DNA of 61,003 nt from Oscillospiraceae bacterium. GTDB lineage: Bacteria > Bacillota > Clostridia > Oscillospirales > Oscillospiraceae. Shown one piece after another: positions 51,718 through 57,845 of the stretch. Location: contig JAEEKA010000052.1 of NCBI GenBank assembly GCA_016282135.1, forward strand, positions 1 through 61,003, read 5' to 3'. Under the pieces are notes generated by a model. The model saw only the letters and a list, made by a program, of their open reading frames with translations. It searched no databases and was not told the DNA's origin. Every line of letters begins with the position of its first letter. Position 1 is the stretch's first letter. A program made the position numbers and the translations under genes.

Positions 51718-52728
51718 TCAATTCTCCCGGTTGATCAGCAATTCCGCGATCTGAACGGCGTTTGTGGCCGCTCCTTTGCGAATTTGGTCGCCGCAGCACC
51801 AGAGACAGAGGCCGTCGTCGTCCGTCAGGTCGGGACGGATGCGGCCAACATAGACCAAATCCTGATCCGAAGTGTCCAGCGGCATGGGGTACTGGGCCTC
51901 CGCCAGATCGTCCACCAGCTTGCAGCCGGGCGCGTGCTGGATGGCCCGCCGGGCCTCATAGACGGAAGGACGGTGCTGGAAGCGCAGGGTCAGGGAGATG
52001 GAATGGCTCCGCATCACCGGCACCCGGACGCAGGTACAGCTCACCTTCATCTGGGGCAGGTGGAGGATCTTCCGTCCCTCATACTGAAGCTTCATTTCCT
52101 CCGAGGTATAGCCGGACTCCTGCTCGCTGCCGATCTGAGGAATCAGATTGAAGGCAATCTGGTGGGGGAACACCTTGGTCTGAACCGGCTGGCCCTTCAT
52201 CACGGCGCTCACCTGCTCGCTGAGCTCCACCGGACCGGCTGCCCCCGCCCCGGAAACCGCCTGATAGGTGGAGGCTACCATGGAGACAATGGGGGAAAGC
52301 TCCCGCAGGGCGTTGATCGCCGTGACGGCAATGATGGTGGAGCAATTGGGGTTGGCGATAATGCCCCGGTGTTCCATCGCGTCCTCGGCGTTGACCTCCG
52401 GCACCACCAGGGGCACGTCCTCCCGAAGCCGGAAGGCGGAGGAATTGTCGATGAACACAGCCCCGGCCTTCACAATAGCCGGCGCGAAACGCTTTGCCAC
52501 GTCGTTCTCCGCCGCGCCCAGCACAATGTCCAGGCCCTCGAAGGCGTCCTCCGCGGCCAGTTCAATTTGAATGGGCTTCCCGTTCCAGGCTACAACCTTG
52601 CCCGCGCTGCGTTCGCTGGCAAACAAATGGAGCTCGCTGACGGGGAATTCCCGTTCCAGAAGAATCTTCATCATCTCCCGACCCACGGAGCCGGTGGCGC
52701 CAAGGATGCCAACTTTATACTGCTTCAT
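51718..52728 (-). CDS. asd: Aspartate-semialdehyde dehydrogenase
   Basis: The 336-residue enzyme reduces aspartyl phosphate to aspartate semialdehyde for lysine, diaminopimelate, threonine and methionine synthesis. VGILGATGSVGREMMKILLER is the NADP-binding start, GIIANPNCSTI holds the catalytic Cys, and TYQAVSGAGAAGPVEL and the RVPVMRSHS motif carry substrate-binding residues. AGGAGGTATGTTATA precedes the ATG. It follows lysC, but the two are separated by a degraded four-helix-bundle gene flanked by inverted heptad arrays. Confidence 0.96.
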   Translation of the reverse strand: MKQYKVGILGATGSVGREMMKILLEREFPVSELHLFASERSAGKVVAWNGKPIQIELAAEDAFEGLDIVLGAAENDVAKRFAPAIVKAGAVFIDNSSAFRLREDVPLVVPEVNAEDAMEHRGIIANPNCSTIIAVTAINALRELSPIVSMVASTYQAVSGAGAAGPVELSEQVSAVMKGQPVQTKVFPHQIAFNLIPQIGSEQESGYTSEEMKLQYEGRKILHLPQMKVSCTCVRVPVMRSHSISLTLRFQHRPSVYEARRAIQHAPGCKLVDDLAEAQYPMPLDTSDQDLVYVGRIRPDLTDDDGLCLWCCGDQIRKGAATNAVQIAELLINREN

Positions 52729-52749
52729 TATAACATACCTCCTATTCAG

Positions 52750-52784
52750 AGTTGAAAGTTGAAAATGGAAAGTTGAAAATTTCG
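52750..52784 (+). repeat. Heptad array E, left end of the four-helix-bundle element
   Basis: Units AGTTGAA, AGTTGAA, AATGGAA, AGTTGAA and AATTTCG follow at exactly 7-base steps. The array is the inverted counterpart of the one at 53238-53264. A perfect hairpin GTTCAAAT/ATTTGAAC lies at 52790-52809. Confidence 0.82.
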
Positions 52785-52818
52785 GTTTCGTTCAAATAAC
52801 AATTTGAACGGCAAAGAA

Positions 52819-53165
52819 TCAGCTTGAAGTATTCGCTTTTGCAGTTTTTAAAATGCTTGTCAGGTTTTTCTCGATTTAATGCAATCGGTTGGAATTGAAT
52901 GATATTCCCGCTCGGTCAAATACCCCGTATCGTGCAGGAGAGAAAGCCAATACTTTGTTTCAGACGTCTCCTTCAAGGCAACCGACATCTTCGCAATAAA
53001 ATCCGCTCGGCTCTGTCCCTGCTGCCCCTCCGCGATGTTGGCACGGATGCTGGTTCCGCTTCGCTCCAGCTGCTGGGAGATGATATACTCCCGCTTTTTA
53101 CCGCACAGGTATTGGCAGAGCTTCACGATACGAACGGCAAATCGGTAACTCTTGCCAGCAATCAC
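52819..53165 (-). pseudogene. Four-helix-bundle (S23/IVP-like) gene with a C-terminal frameshift
   Basis: The start GTG at 53165 follows AAGGAG with a 5-base spacer. The reading frame gives MIAGKSYRFAVRIVKLCQYL, then SGTSIRANIAEGQQGQSRADFIAKM and ALKETSETKYWLSLL, which is diagnostic of the four-helix-bundle family known from 23S rRNA intervening sequences and related to the Avd fold. The frame ends early as DCIKSRKT (stop at 52860). The next frame reads IEKNLTSILKTAKANTSS, the expected family C-terminus, up to TGA at 52819. A one-base deletion near 52880-52890 explains this. Function of stand-alone copies is not established. The gene sits between lysC and asd and is flanked by inverted heptad arrays. 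Confidence 0.85.
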
Positions 53166-53202
53166 AACGTCTCCTTGAAAGCTGTCGTTGAGGTTCTTTT
53201 CT

Positions 53203-53226
53203 TTTTGCAGATGGCAATCTGCAAAA
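53203..53226. repeat. Perfect hairpin inside the four-helix-bundle element
   Basis: TTTTGCAGAT and ATCTGCAAAA form a 10-base-pair stem with a GGCA loop, between the gene start and the right-hand array. Confidence 0.7.
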
Positions 53227-53237
53227 CACAATATCAT

Positions 53238-53264
53238 TTTCAACTTTCAATTTTCAATTTCCAC
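53238..53264 (-). repeat. Heptad array F, right end of the four-helix-bundle element
   Basis: TTCAAC, TTCAAT, TTCAAT and TTCCAC words start at 53239, 53246, 53253 and 53260, exactly 7 bases apart. Read on the minus strand they are TTGAAAR units pointing into the gene, as array E does from the other side. Confidence 0.82.
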
Positions 53265-53274
53265 ACCGGCCGCC

Positions 53275-54597
53275 CTATTTCACAAAGCTGTCGTACAGCA
53301 CCCGGACGGCGGAAGCAAAGTCTTTGCCGTCCACACCAAGGATCACGTTGACCTCTCTGGGACCCTGGGAAATCAGGCGGATGTTGATGCCTTCCCGGCC
53401 CAGGGCGGTGAAGATGCGGCCGGGAATCTCGGGACGATTGACCATCCGGCGGCCAACGGCGGCCACAATGGCCAGATCTTTGCTTACCTGAATCTCATCG
53501 GGGGCAAGCTTTTCCTCCAACTGGGTGACGATGTTGTGGAGGACCTTTTCCAGCTTTGCCCCGGAAACCACCAGAGAGAAGGTGTCGATCCCGTTGGGGG
53601 TGTACTCCACGGCCAGACCGTTGTTCTCAAAGATCTCAAAGACCTTCCGGACGGCCCCCACCTCGGAGCTGAGCCCCCGCTTGGAGACGCTCACAACAGA
53701 ATAATCCTTTTTGCCGGCGATGCCCGTGATGAAACGGCGCTCATCCCCAGGCTCCCCGTCCTCGTCGAAGCGCTCCATGATGATGGTGCCGGGATGGGAC
53801 GGATCGTTGGTATTGCGGATATTCAGGGGAATGTTCTTTTCCGCCACGGGGAAAATCGTATCCTCATGGAGGACCTGGGCCCCAAGATAGCTGAGCTCCC
53901 GAAGCTCGGAATAGGTCAGTCGGGGAATGGATTCCGGGTTTTCCACAATCCGGGGATCCGCCATCAGGATACCGGAAACGTCGGTCCAGTTCTCATAGAC
54001 GTCCGCCTCCAGCGCCGCGGCGGCCAGGGCGCCGGTGATGTCGGAGCCGCCCCGGGTGAAGGTGCGGATACTGCCGTCGGCCATCGCCCCATAGAAGCCG
54101 GGAATGACGATCTTCCGATCCTTGGCCAGGGTCCGCAGAGTCTCATAGGACCACGCTTTGTCCACGGTCCCGTCCATGCGGAAGCGGAGCCAGTCGGCGG
54201 CGTCCAAAAAGTCAAAGCCCAGATAATCCGCCATCAGCAGGGCGGAGAGATACTCGCCCCGGGAGGCCAGAGCCGCCTCGGAGATGCCGTTTTCCATATC
54301 GCTGCGAATCCGTTCCAACTCTCCCTCCAGGTCTGTCTTCAGGCCGAGGTCGTCCCGGATTTCCAGGTAACGGCGGGAAATCATGCCGAACACGGAGTCG
54401 CAGGAAACTCCGTATTTCATGTGGGCATGGCAGAGATAGAGCAGATCCGTGATCTTGTGATCTTCCTTGTTCCGTTTTCCCGCGGCGGAAACCACCACCA
54501 CAGAACGGGAAACGTCTTCCTCCACGATGGCTTTTACCTTGGCATACTGCTCGGCGCTGGCCATGGAGGAACCGCCGAATTTCAAAACCTTCAACAT
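53275..54597 (-). CDS. lysC: Aspartate kinase
   Basis: The 440-residue enzyme phosphorylates aspartate, the first step of lysine, diaminopimelate and threonine synthesis. The start LKVLKFGGSSMASAEQYAKV and the FTRGGSDITGALAAAAL motif are kinase signatures. Two C-terminal ACT domains (KKDYSVVSVSKRGLSSEVGAVRKVFEIFENN; DLAIVAAVGRRMVNRPEIPGRIFTALGREGINI) give feedback control. ATG at 54597 lies 7 bases after AAAGGAG; the ATG at 54603 is too close. No lysine riboswitch is visible upstream; a hairpin and a TAG-palindrome lie there instead. Confidence 0.95.
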   Translation of the reverse strand: MLKVLKFGGSSMASAEQYAKVKAIVEEDVSRSVVVVSAAGKRNKEDHKITDLLYLCHAHMKYGVSCDSVFGMISRRYLEIRDDLGLKTDLEGELERIRSDMENGISEAALASRGEYLSALLMADYLGFDFLDAADWLRFRMDGTVDKAWSYETLRTLAKDRKIVIPGFYGAMADGSIRTFTRGGSDITGALAAAALEADVYENWTDVSGILMADPRIVENPESIPRLTYSELRELSYLGAQVLHEDTIFPVAEKNIPLNIRNTNDPSHPGTIIMERFDEDGEPGDERRFITGIAGKKDYSVVSVSKRGLSSEVGAVRKVFEIFENNGLAVEYTPNGIDTFSLVVSGAKLEKVLHNIVTQLEEKLAPDEIQVSKDLAIVAAVGRRMVNRPEIPGRIFTALGREGINIRLISQGPREVNVILGVDGKDFASAVRVLYDSFVK

Positions 54598-54630
54598 AGG
54601 CATACTCCTTTCTGCCTTATTTTATGCACG

Positions 54631-54653
54631 GAAGGCTGTCTTCGACAGCCTTC
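54631..54653. repeat. Hairpin upstream of lysC
   Basis: GAAGGCTGTC/GACAGCCTTC, 10 base pairs with a 3-base loop. No U-tract follows, so it is not a clear terminator; it may belong to the GC-rich repeat at 54655-54736. Confidence 0.6.
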
Positions 54654-54718
54654 GCGGGGGGATGGCCGGCAGCGAAACAAAGTCAGGGCCGGCGCTGCAG
54701 ACCCGGCTGCCGGGAAAC

Positions 54719-54736
54719 GGCAGCATGCGGGCGCTA
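54719..54736 (-). repeat. TAG-palindrome repeat, copy C
   Basis: On the minus strand TAGCGCCCGCATGCTGCC; TAG is the stop codon of the DUF1934 gene. About 65 bases of further GC-rich, hairpin-forming sequence (GCCGGC, GCTGCC words) follow towards lysC. Confidence 0.7.
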
Positions 54737-55165
54737 CAGATTGGCCTTCGGCCTGACCTTCAGCCAGTAATCGATACGGCCCATGCCCAGGCCCTCGATG
54801 GTAATATCGTAGGACACATGGAGGCTGCCGCCCATCAGGGTCATTTCGTCCTCCACTGCGGTGGTATGGACGGTGATCAGCAGAGCCCCTTCTTCCGTAT
54901 TGTACAGAGATTGGTGGACCTCGCCGGGGACGAAGACCATCTCGCTGGTGACTGCTCCGGTGCGGCGGAGCACCACCTTGTTCCGGTGGAGTTCAAAGGT
55001 GGTGTCCGTACCCTTGAGACCCGTCAGGTCCGACTCGGCGTACCGAAGAAACAGCACGCCCTCCTCCCCGATCAGGGAAGCCTCAGTGGTCAGCTCAATG
55101 ACGTCCGGCTCCTGGTCATGGTATTTTTGAACGCCCTTCACGTCCAGCAGAAAATCACAGCCCAT
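54734..55165 (-). CDS. DUF1934 (YwiB-like) beta-barrel protein
   Basis: The 143-residue protein consists of alternating beta strands (VIELTTEASLIGEEGVLFLRYAES, TTFELHRNKVVLRRTGAVTSEMVFVPGEVHQSLYNTEEG, SLHVSYDITIEGLGMGRIDYWLKVRP), matching DUF1934/YwiB calycin-like proteins of Firmicutes. Function unknown. Its start overlaps the ddl end by 11 bases, so it is translated with ddl. The TAG stop is supplied by a palindromic repeat. Confidence 0.85.
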   Translation of the reverse strand: MGCDFLLDVKGVQKYHDQEPDVIELTTEASLIGEEGVLFLRYAESDLTGLKGTDTTFELHRNKVVLRRTGAVTSEMVFVPGEVHQSLYNTEEGALLITVHTTAVEDEMTLMGGSLHVSYDITIEGLGMGRIDYWLKVRPKANL

Positions 55166-56231
55166 AGCGGGCCTCCAGCGCCAGAGAAATCAGCCGATCC
55201 AGCAGCTCGCCGTAGGGGATGCCGCTGGCCTCGAAGAGCTTGGGATACATGGAAATGGAGGTGAAGCCGGGCAGGGTGTTGATCTCATTGAAAACCACCC
55301 GCTCATCCTCAAAGCCCACGAAGAAGTCCACCCGGGCCAGACCGGAGCAGCCCATGGCCTGGTAGACCTTGACGGCGGCCTGCCGGACCTCCTCGGAGGC
55401 ATGCTCGGAGATTCTGGCAGGAATATAAAGCGTAGACGTGTCGGTGATATACTTGGTCTCGTAGTCGTAGAACTCCGCGCCGGAATCAATTTCCCCGCAG
55501 ACGGAAGCGGCGGGCGTCCCGTTGCCCAGAACGGCAACCTCCACTTCCCTGCCGTTGATAAACTCTTCCACCAGCACCTTCCGGTCAAAGCGGACCGCGT
55601 TTTCCAGGGCGGCCAGCAGGGCCTCCCGGCCCCTGGCCTTGCTTACGCCCACAGAAGAGCCGGTGCCGGCAGGCTTTACAAACACGGGGTAGGAAAAGCG
55701 CCGCTCCACCCGATCCAGCACGGCCTCGGGTTTGGATTGTAGCTGCTCCCGGGTCACCAGCTCCCAGTCGGCCTGGCGAACGCCGGTCATTCCGGCAATC
55801 AGCTTGGTCAGGCACTTATCCATGCAGGCCGCGGAGGCGGCCACGTGGCAGCCCACGTAGGGAATGCCGGCCAACTGGAACAGGCCCTGGACGGAGCCGT
55901 CCTCCCCGTTCTCCCCGTGGAGGACGGGAAAAACCACGTCGATCCGCTCCCGAACCACGTTGTCCCCCTCAAAGGAGAGCAGGCCCTGGCCCCGGATGGG
56001 AGAAAAAGCAGCAGTACGGTTGGCAGGGTGATCCCGCCAGGAACCGGTGGGCAGCTCGGAAAAGTCGGTGCCGCCAAAGAGGATCCAGTTGCCCTCCTTG
56101 GTGATGCCCACGGGGTAGAGATTGTATTTTTCCGGGTCCAGATGGTTGAGAACGGACTCCGCAGAGCGGAGGGAAACCTCATGCTCCGGAGAAACGCCGC
56201 CAAACAGGACACAGATATTCAGCTTTTTCAT
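55155..56231 (-). CDS. ddl: D-alanine--D-alanine ligase
   Basis: The 358-residue ATP-grasp enzyme joins two D-alanines for peptidoglycan precursors. LCVLFGGVSPEHEVSLRSAESV-like start (KKLNICVLFGG...), VFPVLHGENGEDGSVQGLFQLAGIPYVGCHV, FVKPAGTGSSVGVSKARG, VEEFINGREVEVAVLG and FEDERVVFNEINTLPGFTSISMYPKL are all canonical. The EINTLPGFT loop and an intact length suggest an active enzyme. ATG at 56231 follows AGAGGTAATAGC. A TTGTTT-17-TATAGT promoter precedes it. Downstream lie DUF1934, lysC and asd, all cell-wall-related. Confidence 0.95.
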   Translation of the reverse strand: MKKLNICVLFGGVSPEHEVSLRSAESVLNHLDPEKYNLYPVGITKEGNWILFGGTDFSELPTGSWRDHPANRTAAFSPIRGQGLLSFEGDNVVRERIDVVFPVLHGENGEDGSVQGLFQLAGIPYVGCHVAASAACMDKCLTKLIAGMTGVRQADWELVTREQLQSKPEAVLDRVERRFSYPVFVKPAGTGSSVGVSKARGREALLAALENAVRFDRKVLVEEFINGREVEVAVLGNGTPAASVCGEIDSGAEFYDYETKYITDTSTLYIPARISEHASEEVRQAAVKVYQAMGCSGLARVDFFVGFEDERVVFNEINTLPGFTSISMYPKLFEASGIPYGELLDRLISLALEARYGL

Positions 56232-56262
56232 GCTATTACCTCTTTGATTGGAAATCCTATTT

Positions 56263-56291
56263 ACTATACCCGATTTCCTTGGAAAAAACAA
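56263..56291 (-). promoter_or_regulatory. Promoter of the ddl operon
   Basis: On the minus strand TTGTTT (56286-56291), 17-base spacer, TATAGT (56263-56268). Confidence 0.7.
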
Positions 56292-56298
56292 GAACTAT

Positions 56299-57759
56299 TT
56301 AGGGAATATCCCGGTTGATCTCCATATTCGGCTCATCCAGGCGCTCGGGATGGAGCAGAAGCTTGTGGAAGTACTTGATGACCGTGGCGTAGTAGAAGCC
56401 GTCCACGATTCGCTCATCCACGTTGAAGGTGTAGTCCATGTACTTCCGGGACACGGTGTTCCCCTGGTCATCCACCTCGTTGACCCGATATTTCCTGCCA
56501 AAGGCCAGGAAAATGGGCAGGTTGCCGAAGTTATAAAGGTGATGGTAGACCGCCGGAATGCCCAGGGAGCCCATGGAGGTGAAGAAGATGGAGCCGTGGA
56601 AGGGGCTGACCTCCAGGATAAACCGGGGCAGCAGGCCGAAATAGTCCAGCAGCTTCAGCAGCCAGATCACGAATTTCAGCACGACCCCGGGGATCATGCC
56701 GAAGAGGGCGGTAACGCCGTCCAGACTGGAATCCAACTCCATGGATTTCTTGGCGCTGTTCAAGGTTTCGTGGAACTTGCGGTAGACGTCCTCCACCGTG
56801 TCGCCGGGCTGGAGATGGACCTTGATGACGGTGTCGGGAGACTCCTTGGTCATTTCCTTCTTTACCGTCATACAGAACTGCATGCCGTCTTCCCGGGTAT
56901 AAATCTTCTCGCCGGAAATAAAGCGGTTGATGCCGGGGTACTTGGAAACCGTGCGGACGTAGGCAGCCAGCAGAGCCTCCGTCATGCCGAACTGCTCGTA
57001 GCCATTGGCCCGCTTCTCCCGGATGTACTTCTCCAGGGCGGTGATTTCCAGCTTATCCGGGAAGAAGACGTTGGCCTGGTTCCGCTCTGGCATGATGTAG
57101 GTACCCACCACGGCGATAGGGCTGAGGCTGCGGATCTTCCGCCCGTCGAACCGGTCCCCCCAGGTGGGATGATACCGGTCATCCTTCACCTGCCGCATAG
57201 ACAGGCACAGCAGGAAATAGGCGCAGAGCAGGAGCAGCTCCGCAAAGACCCGAAGCTCCGTCCACACATTGAACTTCTCCACAAAAATCGACGCCACGCC
57301 GCAGATCAGGAAGAAGGCCACGGAATACAGCAGGACCAGAATCGCCAGCAGGCAGACTGCGGCGAATGCGCCGTTGGCAGTTTTCCCGGCAGTCCCGGAA
57401 AATTGCTTCCCCTGCAAAACCCTGTGGGCCAAGTAACCGACACTCAGCCCGATGATGGAGACAGCCAGGGCCCCATACCAGGGCAGTACACCCCAAGCCA
57501 GGCAAATCAGCTCCGCCGTCAGCAGCCAGAGGGGCAGCGAAAGGCGATAGATCCGTTCCCTGCCGTTGACCGTCAGCTGGTATGCAAAGTAGACCGCTCC
57601 AAGACCCGGGAGCACGCAGAGCAAGCAGTCTGCCCAAAACCCCGTCTCTCCCGACAGCCGCTGGAAGAAACCCACCGCCGCCGCCAGCGCCAAAACCATC
57701 GCGATCCAAACCAGCGGATTTTTTCGTGAAACCGTGTACGCAATACGAGCATGCTTCAA
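56299..57759 (-). CDS. Membrane protein with degenerate E2/CAT-like acyltransferase domain
   Basis: The 486-residue protein has five to six membrane helices in the first 190 residues (NPLVWIAMVLALAAAVGFF, LLCVLPGLGAVYFAYQL, LLTAELICLAWGVLPW, AAVCLLAILVLLYSVAFFLI, ELLLLCAYFLLCLSM). The C-terminal half ends in DERIVDGFYYATVIKYFHKLLLHPE, like the DHRxxDG motif of 2-oxoacid dehydrogenase E2 acyltransferases, and SIFFTSMGSLGIPAVYHHLY like their SVG core. Glu replaces the catalytic His, so acyltransfer by the usual mechanism is unlikely. Function unknown. The gene lies 70 bases from the GT4-CsaB gene. Confidence 0.7.
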   Translation of the reverse strand: MKHARIAYTVSRKNPLVWIAMVLALAAAVGFFQRLSGETGFWADCLLCVLPGLGAVYFAYQLTVNGRERIYRLSLPLWLLTAELICLAWGVLPWYGALAVSIIGLSVGYLAHRVLQGKQFSGTAGKTANGAFAAVCLLAILVLLYSVAFFLICGVASIFVEKFNVWTELRVFAELLLLCAYFLLCLSMRQVKDDRYHPTWGDRFDGRKIRSLSPIAVVGTYIMPERNQANVFFPDKLEITALEKYIREKRANGYEQFGMTEALLAAYVRTVSKYPGINRFISGEKIYTREDGMQFCMTVKKEMTKESPDTVIKVHLQPGDTVEDVYRKFHETLNSAKKSMELDSSLDGVTALFGMIPGVVLKFVIWLLKLLDYFGLLPRFILEVSPFHGSIFFTSMGSLGIPAVYHHLYNFGNLPIFLAFGRKYRVNEVDDQGNTVSRKYMDYTFNVDERIVDGFYYATVIKYFHKLLLHPERLDEPNMEINRDIP

Positions 57760-57778
57760 GTATCTCTCTCCCCTCTTT

Positions 57779-57845
57779 CTTTTTTGAATTTAAATAATTC
57801 AAAAATACCTCAATTCTTCATTCTTTTTTTCATTTTTCATTGATC
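57779..57845. repeat. Heptad-repeat element G
   Basis: A hairpin TTTTTGAATT/AATTCAAAAA (57781-57805) is followed by words with C at 57816 and 57823, then 57831, 57838 and 57845: 7-base steps with one 1-base slip. The stop codon of the GT4-CsaB gene (57830-57832) lies within the array. Confidence 0.65.

Noticed and set aside
54598..54733. Lysine riboswitch upstream of lysC
   Set aside because: The region is short and made of GC-rich repeats and a simple hairpin; none of the conserved L-box segments can be found.
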